Source: Pomacea canaliculata
Taxonomy: Eukaryota; Mollusca; Gastropoda; Architaenioglossa; Ampullariidae
Direction: 5' to 3'
DNA: 64,000 bases
NCBI RefSeq assembly: GCF_003073045.1
Contig: NC_037595.1
Location: forward strand, 3,658,001 to 3,722,000
Shown: positions 12,301 through 22,360 of the stretch, piece by piece
Layout of the letters: the number at the start of each line of letters is the position of its first letter
Numbering within the stretch: the stretch's first letter is position 1
The notes under the pieces: generated by a model
What the model was told of the DNA's origin: nothing
Seen by the model: the letters and a program-made list of their open reading frames with translations, nothing else
Database searches by the model: none
Made by a program: the position numbers and the translations under genes

Positions 12301-14043
12301 GAACAAACGGTGCCAGAGCACGGCCAAGAAACCCCAAATAATGACAAGAGAGAGCATGTGCGAGAAACAACAGGTGATGGCGCGACACTTCCGGTCCAAC
12401 GGTCGCCGTTTATTACAACTCGTCGATCCTCAACTCCTAGAAACAAGCAGGTGCCTTGCTGGGAAGACAGAAAGGAATCGGTGTCTCCAAATCCCAACAC
12501 ATTCGGAGCTGGAAATTTCTTTGATTCCGGGACAAATGTAAGCCAGTCTAGTGGTCTGCCCACGACACCGAAAACAAGGAGCGCTACTTTGTCGTCCACA
12601 GTTAACGCAGCTCAGACTGTTGAGCAGACAATACACCGGACTGGCAAACGCCAAGAGAAGGGCTCCATCTTTTGTAGTTCGTTACAGTTCAGTCCTGGCG
12701 CTAAACCCTCGCCTCCTCCGAAGCCCCCCAAACCGCTGGCTAGTTACCAGACGAGAAAACCTGCAGGGGCACATTCGGTGTCAAACTTCGCATTCAAGGC
12801 CACTTTCCAGACAGTGACTGGACAAGGTCATTCACGAGGCAGATGTGGTCAGCCCGTTACACCCATCAGAGGACAACAACGTCAATCACAGGAACAGAAC
12901 ACTAGGGAAGACATGAGAAAAGATGAACAGAAAGTAGGAATGCTTGTAGAGCAGGAAGGAGCAAATTCTTCAGGTATGTCTATCCGGGATAACTTTCAGT
13001 GGCCAAGAGTCCAGCAGCTGGCGTCTGGACAAACGGTCTCAATAGCACCGAGTAAGAGACGCAGCAGCGGCAGAACGGCAGTTCCCTCTGTTCTGGGACG
13101 ATGCAGCAGCAGCAGGCTGGCAGAAGGTTCATCTTCGGCACGGCGACGGAGCAGTGGGCGAATAGCAAAGACGCCGGCTGCCACGCCACAAGAAGGGAAG
13201 GCTGGGGCAGAGCTTGAAGAGGGAAGCAAAGCCAGCAGGCGCGAGAACGCTTGCGTGGTTCCAGAACTCGTCGTCTACCACTGCTCGCCGGGAGCCAGGC
13301 TAGCCGAGACCAGGAGGCGAAGCAACGGCCGACAGGGAGTGACGAAGGTCGGCTCGTTCCGCGATTCACCTGAAGTCATGCGTGTGACTTCGCAAACCAA
13401 GAGACGCAGCAGCGGGGCACATGCGACTGATGTCCGAAGATCCGGGTCCTTGGCTCGGCGACGAAGCAGCGGGCGTCAAGATGCAGCGCTCGTAGCGACC
13501 TCCAGGGGTGGGACGCCACTCCGGACTGTGAAAAAACGAAGCAGCGGAAGGGTCAGTACTGCGGGAACTCCCTCCGCTGCCAGAAGACGCAGTGGCTTTG
13601 CTTGCGGTGGCCTAGGTGCGGGCGTTGGGCTGAAGAGTTTCGGCATTGCTAACAGCGGACCAGGTGGCGCTGCGAGCAAAGGCAAGAGCAGAGGCAATCC
13701 GCGTCAGTCCCCCACATTCATCAGGATCATGCGGCGCCTGCACACAGACGAGTTTGATAACAGCGACGATGAGGATAGCAACGACGACACAAAGAGAAGC
13801 GGCGAGACGGCGATCTCTGATAATCTGTCTTTGGAAGGCAACGGAATGGGCAGCAAGTGTCAAGAGGCAAACCTCCCGCTGGACGACGTACAGTTCGCCA
13901 CAGCTAGCGCCCCCTACAAAACAGGCTGTCCAACCGATGAAGTACTTCTGGAAACAGACATTGATGCGGTGGCTGATGAAACTGTTTTCAGTAACGATGG
14001 CAGGGTAGAAACCGTCTCATCAAGGATGGTGACAATGGTGTAG
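3388..14043 (+). CDS. Large disordered Ser-rich protein with N-terminal SCI1-like module (9 exons, ~2552 aa)
   Basis: I assembled exons 3388-3550, 3819-3938, 4308-4372, 5223-5315, 5663-5971, 6300-6380, 6458-6571, 6884-6945 and 7392-14043. All junctions are GT-AG and phases are continuous (1,1,0,0,0,0,0,2). Exon 6458-6571 is the least certain; the frame holds with or without it (2552 or 2514 residues). The N-terminus MGCHCYS could be lipidated. Exons 3-5 encode a compact module, residues ~100-151: DYFGKQAEFRIWLMEEK, then a helical stretch, then MWNKRSLPV and KYFEC. This resembles the short domain of plant style cell-cycle inhibitor 1-like proteins, though the match is from memory of the pattern. 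The remaining ~2200 residues, almost all in exon 9, look disordered. They carry three RRRS(R/K)S motifs (near residues 561, 798, 1375), proline-rich SH3-type sites (PPPLPPR near 602, SPPPKPPKP near 2110), two sets of internal repeats, at least six (K/R)RRS(S/N)G(R) copies (2222-2400) and an acidic patch near 2450-2470. The RRxS motifs suggest phosphorylation by basophilic kinases and 14-3-3 binding. Function is unknown. Confidence 0.85.
6458..6571 (+). other. Less certain exon 7 of the large gene
   Basis: This 114-nt segment is flanked by an AG after a pyrimidine-rich tract (GGTCAG|AAACAC) and a good donor (CTG|GTAAGC). It is phase 0 at both ends, so it could be a cassette exon adding 38 residues, including SDSDLWHKPDVDQHMKDYL. 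Composition is protein-like. RNA evidence would decide whether it is constitutive, alternative or false. Confidence 0.5.
7240..7375 (+). repeat. GT-rich imperfect tandem repeat in the last intron
   Basis: About 36-bp units beginning TGTACATGG(T) and containing AATGTCTGTGTGTA-like sequence are repeated here. They end shortly before the acceptor CCCTACAG|GGGC that opens the 6.65-kb last exon. Confidence 0.55.
13040..13600 (+). repeat. Coding array of (K/R)RRSSGR motifs
   Basis: Within the last exon the motif RRSSGR or a close variant (RRSNGR, KRSSGR, RRSSGA, RRRSGF) recurs near 13048, 13138, 13310, 13399, 13453, 13527 and 13579. Spacers are unequal and use different codons, so the copies are selected or old rather than a recent DNA tandem duplication. 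The DNA is more GC-rich here than in the rest of the exon. Confidence 0.85.
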
Positions 14044-14045
14044 AT
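14038..14045 (+). other. Target-site duplication containing the stop codon
   Basis: GTGTAGAT here and again at 14494-14501 flank the hAT-type element. Bases 14041-14043 (TAG) are the stop codon of the large gene, so the insertion duplicated the stop codon and the last Val codon. Confidence 0.9.
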
Positions 14046-14493
14046 CAGTGATGCCCAACCTTTTTCGGCCTGCGGCCCATACACATTTCCGACATGCGCG
14101 TCACGGGCCACTTCACCGCAAAAATACAAAAAAAGAAAAAAAAATAGAGCAGATACCATTTTTATTAGAAACAAGTTGTACTTACTATTAATTATGTAGT
14201 AATTAGTGGGATATTTGAAGTTGTTTACCAGAAACCAACCTCTGAATGTCCGGCTGCATCGTAGAGACACCAAGTCGGAGCACTGAATCGAAATGTTCGT
14301 CCATCGAAAAAAAGATTGAGAGACGCCCCTACGTGGGGATAAATACTTCTTCTTCCCTTTTTTTCCGTTTTTTTAGGTCTTTTTTTATTACTAACATGCC
14401 GATTTCTTGCACTGTGGGCAGAAGTTTCGCGGGCCGGATGGCACCGCGTCGCGGGCCGGATATGGTCCGCGGGCCGTAGGTTGGGCATCCCTG
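14046..14493. mobile_element. Non-autonomous hAT-type DNA transposon (448 bp)
   Basis: The left end is CAGTGATGCCCAACCT and the right end, reverse-complemented, is CAGGGATGCCCAACCT: 15 of 16 bases match as terminal inverted repeats. An exact 8-bp duplication, GTGTAGAT, flanks the element, which is diagnostic of hAT elements. The right half repeats a GCGGGCCGGAT motif, common in animal hAT-derived MITEs. There is no transposase ORF. It forms the first part of the large gene's 3' UTR. Confidence 0.9.
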
Positions 14494-15085
14494 GTGTAGA
14501 TAACAAAAGTAGGTCGTGTTTTGCTTTGTTTTCTCTCTTGTCAGTTCACAAAAATTGGCAGTGTGTTGGCTGCAATTTCCGATTCTTAATTTCCTAATTA
14601 GCTGTGGATTGCTGATGCTGACGTGTGTGTTTGAAGTGTGGTAAGAGCTTGTTCGTGTGAAAGAGATTTTGGTTGTCAATGTGTAAGATTAAAGTGCAGC
14701 CTGATAAGACACCGACTTGCAAATAATTTGTACATACAGATTTTTATATAGTGCTTGGTATAGGCAACTGGAATTATAAGTTTTCCTGTAGCAATATTCG
14801 AATCTTGTGAATCTCACCTCGTTTCATCAAAGTGGATTTTCTTTCTATTATTGTAAATGTGGATGGTATAGGTGTGCTTTATTGATGAGCATTTAGCACA
14901 GTATGCAATGGAATGAACCACGTGTAGTGTATAAATGGTTTTGTCTTTGCTTTGTCATTATTCTTCTCTCTTACTGTGCCATCCCTTGTCTAGCCTCGGA
15001 GGTTGCCGCTGGCCAAGTTTACATGTTCTGAGAAGGGTGTGATGTACATAAATGTATGAAGAAGTTTGCTTCTTTGTAGTCAGAA

Positions 15086-15268
15086 ATGTTTGTGTTGGAC
15101 TACACAAGTTCGTGTACAATATAGTCCTCTGTTTCGCTCAATATGTCAACTAAATCATGGTTAAAAACAAATTTGTAGATGTTTGTGTTGGATTACACAG
15201 GTTTATGTATATTTTATTTCTCTATTTTACTCAGTGTCAACAAAATCATGTTTAACAGAAATTTGTAG
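15086..15268 (+). repeat. Two-copy tandem repeat of about 92 bp
   Basis: Units 15086-15178 and 15179-15268 both start ATGTTTGTGTTGGA(C/T)TACACA and end AAATTTGTAG. They differ by scattered substitutions and small indels, so the duplication is not recent. Confidence 0.8.
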
Positions 15269-15284
15269 AAGGAAATATAAACCT

Positions 15285-15290
15285 AATAAA
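15285..15290 (+). promoter_or_regulatory. Candidate poly(A) signal of the large gene
   Basis: AATAAA in CCTAATAAAC lies about 1.24 kb after the stop codon, just beyond the tandem duplication. It is the first good hexamer I noticed downstream; another is near 15795. Confidence 0.45.
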
Positions 15291-16799
15291 CTATACAAGT
15301 TGAATTTTTAAAGTATTATTTGTTGTCACTGACAAGAAAGGTTCTAACGACACACGACGCAACAGTGTATGTATGTTTAAAACGGAATAACCGCAAGGGC
15401 GAACAAGTGTAGCAAAGATGTTTATTCTTGTTATGGGAAAACAACAATCCCGAGCTAGCTGGAAGTCTCTGCACAACACACTACATAACCTTCAACTTTT
15501 TGCATATGAACATACATGAAAATTGATGCGCGTTCGCTGGACGCACGGGCGAGCAGGTGTGCTAGTCAGACGCACCCTGCCTAACTGGCAACACAACAGC
15601 AACAAAAATCGCGAGCTAGCTGGAAGTCTTTGCGCCGCTATTAATTAATCTGGCATTTAATGACTGCCTCACATGGGGCTTCGGATGCGAAAATGGAATT
15701 ATTTGTGGGGGGAAATTCCCTCACGGCGATGACAATTTTTACTACATCCGTTTCGGTTTATCTTTTACGTTTAGAATCTGGAATATGACAAATAAAATAG
15801 CAATAATTATTTAATATCGTATCGGCTGGGCTATTTTATTGTTCTGTAATATTTTCCCATTTTTGTGTGTGCCTCAATGCCTGTCATAAATGGAGTTTTG
15901 TTTTGTTATTATTACTATTATAATTATTAAGCGTGGGTCTTGGTTATGTATTCTGCTTTGTTACGGGGTTTAGTGAAGTGTTACTTCTAAATTTATACGT
16001 GGACTTTCCTCTAGGCCAGTAATAAAATGGCCGTGAACTTAAGTTGTTTTTTTTTTTTTTTTTTAAGTTTCAGATGTATTAATCTGCATGACGAGGGTCT
16101 AATATATGAACCGGGCAATAGACGCAGTCCGAGACTAGATAAGAAAAGGTCCATGTCACCGCCGGGAAAACTCTTGTATGAGTATATTTGATATGTGTGC
16201 ACACACGTGCATTTGAATGCGTGCATATGTGTGTGTGTGAGAGAGAGAACCGTCATCTCGAATGATGATAGCCATAGCATATTCATCATTAAGTCACAAG
16301 CACCCTAGCAAGTGCAACTGTCTCAGAACACTGCTGATGAGAAGGCTAAGGGTTTTCAGTCTCACAAACCCTTGTGACAATGAAGATACACAAGAATGTG
16401 CAGACGCTACAACATTCTCAGACAAAACAGCTTGTTGCATTTCTCCATAATTAGGCAAACCAGTAATAAAGCCCTTCCCCTGACACATAACCAATATTTT
16501 ACACCCTTACCGTTGAGGGTTAGCTAACAACTGGGTAAAATGTTCTTCATTTCTTAGTGACTGAATTCCCAGTGACAGAGAAAAGGTTTGTTTTGGGAGG
16601 TGATAGGTGTTCGTATGATTTGGTGGGAGACGAACTGTGAGATCAAAGAAACAATGTATAAAAGAGGAAGTATAAATAGCACGGCGACTAGAAGAAAACA
16701 ATCACAGAAGGTGGATGAACGGGTAGGCGGGATATCTAGCAGATATGGTTTCATCTGGGTGACTAAGGCTCGCCCCCTGTAAGAGCTTTTATCGGCAGT

Positions 16800-16890
16800 T
16801 TTTAAATACACAAAAGGACCGGCAGTGATCGATCTTGAGACCTCACTCATCGAGCGACTAGACCTGCTCACTCAACCAGATCAGGTCAGC
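16800..16890 (-). repeat. Possible tRNA-derived SINE fragment
   Basis: On the minus strand, TGAGTGAGCAGG resembles a pol III A box, and AGATCGATCAC about 35 bp downstream resembles a degraded B box. Both differ from consensus and no cloverleaf is evident, so this is at best an old SINE head. Confidence 0.25.
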
Positions 16891-19396
16891 GAAGCGTAGA
16901 AACAGCCAGTATGTGACACATAGCCCCCAGTCGCAGACCACCTTGTTCACTGTCACATGTCTAAGGGCATTTGTACAAGAATGTAGCTTGGCTGTCACAC
17001 CTGTACATCGCAGTCTCGGGTGCTGAGGGCAGTCTGTTGCAGCGTACCCAGGTCACACAGGGGGGGCAGGTGACATTCAAGGTAATAGTCAGATAAAGGT
17101 GAGAGACTGGCTTCTTGTGCAGCCTGTGCTATATTTTTGTTTCATGTCATTGAGGGTGCTGCTGTAGCATAGCAACGTCTTCTTGTAAACTATGTCAATT
17201 CTATGTTCTCAAATTCAGTTATTATTTATAATTAAGTAGTATCCTTGAGCTTACACGAATATACACAGAAAATAAACACCCATTAACCTAAAAAGAAGTG
17301 AAGCTGAAGAATGTTGCATGTAAACAATAACCAGATTTGCAATCCACATTCAGGTGTGGTTGTCACGAACCACGCAGCCATTACAATCGATCATGTACAT
17401 GCCTTGTCTGTGTACACATCACACCGCTGTGTAATGTCTCAGTGTTCACAGACGTGTTCACTATCACCCAGATATGTTCTCATACTTTATGAATCGTGTG
17501 GCAGATCAAGCTACGTGACTACAGTGTGGTGACCCTTGGTCGAGTGTAGCGTGACCTATGGCCACGTTTGCCACGATGACAAGACCTGGCGACAAAGCCC
17601 CGTGCAGTTCACAAAGGCGAGTAAACACTTCACAGAGGTCTTTGAGTAAACATCGGTAACTTCCCAGAAAGAAATCAATCTAATCCTGACCTACATGTCT
17701 TCACCCGCTTCCTAATGTGTGCCAGAGACGGAAAAATTGTCTGTAAGTTTTGTTCGCAATGTACAGGTAGAGGGAGAGGTTCGTGTTTGATAAGAGAGCA
17801 AAGTCTTTTCTTGCTTGTCTGGGACCGGTCACGTAGGTAAAATTTATGCAGACCACTTGCTTTGAAGTTGACTCAGTGTGAGTCAGTAACTGTCGTAAAT
17901 TACTCACAAACGTCAGCAGGATTGAACGTGGCTGCTATGAGCTGTCGGGTAGGATTTTAACGGGTGGTTAGAGCGGTTGAACCAGGGTTCAATGTCATGC
18001 CAGTCATCGCCGCAGACGCTAGGAGATCGATCGAGTTATTTGGACACGTCAGCAGGTAGTCGGGCAGGCGGCGCTTTACCTACCCTCCGCGGAGTATGGG
18101 AGGAAAGTGCACAGTTGGGGTGGAATGTTGCTTCATTGTGTGACTGTGGGGGTACAATGGGGCCGGGGAGAGGGTGCTGTGGTTAGAAAAAGGGGGTGTG
18201 TCGCCCACAGGAATGTGTTCCATTCAAAACGATTAAGGGAACGGGATTGAGCGGGTGGCCAGGTGGGCATAATATCAAGTTAGTTTTGTTAAAGAAAGGT
18301 AGGATTGCATTCAACCTTAAGTGTTGATACAGGTTGTACGTGCCGTAAGACTGCATGCACAGTGATAGGTAAGTGCATACCTGTAGTACTAGCTTTGTTT
18401 TTGGTATGTCTCTAGCTTCATATATGTCCCACTGCTGTGTGCTTTAATTTCATGTCAGTTATGTTATCTTCATTTTTATATATCGTATAGTTTTTATGGC
18501 TTACATCTTAACGGTTCTATGTTTACACAATGACAAAGAAACATAACTGGGAGGGGTGACTATCATAACCTTTGGCAATGAATGTAAAAGTGGGAATATT
18601 TTCAAACTACAATGTATGATACTTCATAGGGTAAAAGAATAAAGAACTACGTTTGTAAAAAAAAAAAATTCTTTCAAATGAGTGGATTAAAGTCATTTGC
18701 TAATCACCAAACTCTGAAAAATGCTCTGTTTGCTGAGTTTTGGAAAGTAGTAAAGACTACATTTCTTGGTGAAGTTACAAATGACAGCTCGCTGATTGCC
18801 TAACCCTTACTAGCCGTATTTAATACAGCTTTAACTGACCCAAATGAACATTTTGAGACCAATTCACGTGTTCCTTTCTTGAAAAAAATTTACCACGCAT
18901 TTTTATAAAAAATCTTTATTTGTGAGCTTGTTAGCAACTTGTAACTTTCTGATTAGTGGATAACACAACTAAAACTTTCATGTAAATGTCAGTTAGGAAT
19001 TCGCTAAAATGACCCAGCCACACACAGGCAGCTAATAATTAGGGCACGGGAATTCACCGTGAAGATCAGAGTTTAAAACAGTTGTAAAAGACGTTTAATA
19101 ATGTGTCACAGTGAACAAGAGTTCAATATTCGCATTGAAAGAGTTCTCGAAAAACATTAAAGGTATGATACATGATCTTTGATGCTACTGCAGGATGAAG
19201 CGAATGAGGTGATCTGGCTAGTCATGCGTTTGTTTACTGTTTCAGGACACCCGCTTTATTGCTTCTATCATGCAAGGCCAGCAATCGCCGATACGAGTTA
19301 CCTGCCCTTCGGTTTGCTCGCCTGAGAGGATAGAGGGCTTGGCCTTGCTGGTGAGATCGAAGCTGGCACAAGGTTTCAGATAAACCACGGATGTGT

Positions 19397-19584
19397 ATAG
19401 GTGGACGGCTGTCTGTCTGCCTCGACCAACGCTTAGCCTCTTGCGAAGGTTCTCCGCTGTTAGTCTCGGCGAGCCATTAACAATGAATGTGAATAAACCG
19501 GAAGCTTTGTATACACCTGCCTCGTTTTAGTAGTTAACTAGAAAAAAAAATAGTCTGCCAGCAGTCCAGTAATACAAGTTCGTG
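19397..19584 (+). repeat. Dispersed repeat, copy 1
   Basis: This matches 44273-44512 closely in the same orientation, from TAGGTGGAC through CCAACGCTTAGCCTCTTGCGA and GTTAGTCTCGGCGAGCC to CAGCAGTCCAGTAATACAAG. It lacks the internal duplication of the second copy. Flanks differ, so this is an interspersed repeat. Confidence 0.85.
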
Positions 19585-19837
19585 GATAAACGCCATTCCG
19601 TATCCACTAAGTTTCCCTGCGACGAGTAAAGGATACAAAGAAGACAAAGTCTTTACTAGGGATACTAGACAGGAAGTGAGGAGTCAAGAACAAGGATAAG
19701 TGACCAAAAGTACACGAAATCTGGTTAAAGATGATAGATAAAATGACCTTTTGGTGAAGTTTTAGAAACCACAATTTTCTCGGGCCCACCCGTTTGCCCA
19801 CACCTCGTACGTGCAGGGAGAAGCTCGTGCAACCACA

Positions 19838-22039
19838 ATGTCGTTGGTGTCAGCTCCTCCGCTACCCCGCGCGCCAGGGGAACTGCGGCAGAGGCTGGAG
19901 AAACTGGCTCGGCGCTACGACATGGAGACGATGAAGGTGTTCATGGTGGTGGAGGCGCTGGGCGAGGACTCTGTCCACGCTGTCTACAGCGCGAGTTGCA
20001 GGAGCAAGTGGCAGAGCTTCCTGTCTCGCCAAGAAGCCTGTAGACTGGACCTGAGCAGACATGACAGGACCAGGGAGCGCTACCAGCAGTTTCTCAACAA
20101 GGTTTGTGTCGTTTAAGGTCTTTACCCACCGTTTGGCAGATCCTAGCTGTGTGGTCGACTGTGTAGAGAAGGTCGATGGTTCGTGACTGGAAAACTCATT
20201 CTAGGGTCCGTGTTCATGAAGCGAAGGTGCATCGTCTGCCTGGGTACATCAAGGGAAAGCGTCTCATCTCCGTAGTTATCGAGTAGCGTCTAGAATCCGC
20301 CAGATGTCGCTTTACCCATGAGACCGGGGTTAAAAATCAGTAGCAGAGATCCCCTGAGGTAAAATAACACAAAGTAGTATCTGTTGGATCTCTAGATAAT
20401 GTGTCATAACCACAAAGGCAATATGTTCTTTGATTTTCCCATTTAGCTCACGAGTAGCGAGTAGCTAGCTTCATGAATACGGCCCTGACCACCCCGCTGG
20501 CCTCACTTATCAGGGTTAGGACTGCAAGCCGTAAGTGTAATGGGCTTCCCTTTGTATTTATTATTAAAAGTCTTTTACAACCTTCTCTTTCCCCTGTTAC
20601 TTCCCAAGATAAATTAGACACACCAGCTTCTTAGTGGACAGAGAGAGGCTAAAAGGGCGGCTACAGGGCCTCCCACTTTCTCCGTTGTTGTTAATTATTG
20701 ACGCGGTCACTCGCGATGGAGGAGTGAGAGATTAAGCAGCTGACGGTACTCTCAACTGTAGTCTGTTGTCTGCTAGACACAGGATGGTTTTGGTACCTAG
20801 GTGTCGCAATGTTCATTTAAACCCACCTGTGTCTGTTACTCACACCATGCATTCGATTAAACACAACACTATTTAAGGATTCTAGCAAATCATTCCCACT
20901 TAGTTATGCACGCGAAAAGATGACAGGAGTTGGGAGGGAGAGAAAAGGACGACGAAGCAACACACGCGATGTGAATGGATTACGACGAAAGATTGATGAA
21001 ATACATAAACTTCAATAAACATCGATCATTCACGCACTTTCCCATTGTCTACATACGGGACACACGATGCAAAAATAAAAAGACGAATTCCTTCGATTAA
21101 TTTCTTATCATCAAGTTCCCCGTCTCGGTATCCTCCATTTTATCATGCCTACTTAATTATATTAGTTTACTTTTTTTTAAAGATAGCTGTCCCAGACATA
21201 GAAAAAGAGAGAAAATATGTCATATGTGTTAAAGTAGTTTCAAATTATTAATTCAACAGGTTGGAAGGGAGGATCAAAGCAGGGCGTGGTTCCATGCCAT
21301 GATGTGCACGCTCAAAGAACGAGGAGCGGTGGACATATTCGGCTACGTTAGTCGCAACCATTCTGATTGCAAGCACGGCCACATCTATACCAGCGTCACT
21401 AATCATCACGAGCACCGGCACCAGAACCATCACCACCACCACAACCATCATCATCAGCAGCAGCAGCAGCAGCTAAACAACGCGGGGACGCCAAGGGTGT
21501 CCAGCCTGGAAGTAAAAGACATCCGGGAAGGCTCCGCCTTCTGCCTGCACCTGACCCATCTGTTCGAGACGAAGCTTGGCGAATGGTTTGACTCGTTTCA
21601 GGCCGTGGCGGTGCAGTTGACGGCGCACGTTAAGGTGTCGGGGCTGGTGCGCGTGCTGGGCGGACAGGTGGACGCGCTGTGCACTCGCCACGGTCGCCTA
21701 CACGCGCTGGTTGTCAAGGTGACGGCGCAGGATACTCCGCGACCCCTGGACGTGGCCGAGCTGTGCCTGACCAAGGTCTTGGTCATCCAGAACGGCCTGG
21801 CCCTGCCCGAGGAGGTGGGGCTGGCACTGCTGATGCTGCACCTGCACGCCGCACGGCCTGTACTGCGCCTGTGGCTCGTCACCCCATCCCCCGAGATGGA
21901 GACGTCCATCCGCCTCGCTGACGTCGACGACATGATCGACGCCGGCAGGCTCAGCCAGCACCATGAGCTGTGGCCTGCCAATGCTACCACCAACTACTCC
22001 GACGAGCTGACGGCGGTTGACGACCTTCACGTTGCCTAG
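19838..22039 (+). CDS. Unrecognised 347-residue protein with His/Gln tract (2 exons)
   Basis: Exons 19838-20101 and 21260-22039 join in phase 0 (AAG|GTTTGT donor; CAACAG|GTTGG acceptor). The start is the ATG at 19838 (MSLVSAPPLPRAPGELRQRL). The codon bias is strongly G/C at third positions, unlike the AT-rich surroundings, which supports a real gene. Residues ~15-130 are predicted mostly helical by composition (LRQRLEKLARRYDMETMKVF... and RYQQFLNKVGREDQSRAWF). Residues ~134-160 form a His-rich then Gln-rich low-complexity stretch. The C-terminal ~190 residues look globular, alternating hydrophobic strands and helices. GGQVDALCTRHGRLHALVVK followed by a helix with a leucine-rich run faintly recalls a PD-(D/E)XK nuclease core, but Val stands where the catalytic Glu would be. 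I recognise no family and assign no function. No signal peptide or membrane segment is evident. Confidence 0.8.
20203..20486. mobile_element. MITE-like element in the intron of the unknown gene
   Basis: The left end AGGGTCCGTGTTCATGAAGC pairs with the reverse complement of the right end, AGGGCCGTATTCATGAAGC, as imperfect inverted repeats around 284 bp without coding capacity. I could not identify a clear target duplication, so the superfamily is uncertain. Confidence 0.65.
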
Positions 22040-22354
22040 TGTTACGCTGCCCTGAAAATTGTGTTGACCGACAACCGTGCCCACGGACATACATTCACGT
22101 GGTCGTTACCTTTGACCTTTCTTTGCCTAACAGCAGGCACGATGATGTTGGGAGGGTCACATTCTTTCTCTCTTTTTTTTTGTGGGGAAGGGGGACATCG
22201 TCCTTTGAGTGCGCAGTCTGAACAGAACTCACTCTCCAACACTGGTAATCTCATGCTGGCTGAAATGATGGTACGCATAATCCTCATTTTTTTCTTCCAG
22301 ATCTTCCGCACGACTTAACTGACAAGATTAGAGGAAATCCAAGAGTTAAAATGA

Positions 22355-22360
22355 AATAAA
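22355..22360 (+). promoter_or_regulatory. Candidate poly(A) signal of the unknown gene
   Basis: AATAAA about 315 bp after the stop codon, followed by an A-rich stretch. Distance and position fit a 3' end. Confidence 0.5.

Larger units (their letters stand above)
14502..15300 (+). other. Remaining 3' UTR of the large gene
   Basis: No ORF is supported. The sequence resumes the original 3' UTR after the transposon and runs to a candidate poly(A) signal. It includes a tandem duplication at 15086-15268. Confidence 0.55.
15301..19837. other. Intergenic region with degenerate repeats
   Basis: No gene found. GAGCTAGCTGGAAGTCT occurs near 15453 and 15612 as part of a degenerate ~160-bp duplication. 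A poly(T) run lies near 16046-16063 and a possible tRNA-like SINE piece at 16800-16890. A dispersed repeat is at 19397-19584. The rest is unremarkable. Confidence 0.55.

Noticed and set aside
12222..13863. Several antisense and alternate-frame ORFs of 70-130 codons
   Set aside because: They are shadows of the GC-rich, low-complexity end of the large exon.
17950..18000. tRNA-like GGTTAGAGCGGTTGAACC with GGGTTCAATG
   Set aside because: The A- and B-box-like strings are too close together and no cloverleaf can be drawn, so no tRNA or SINE call is made.
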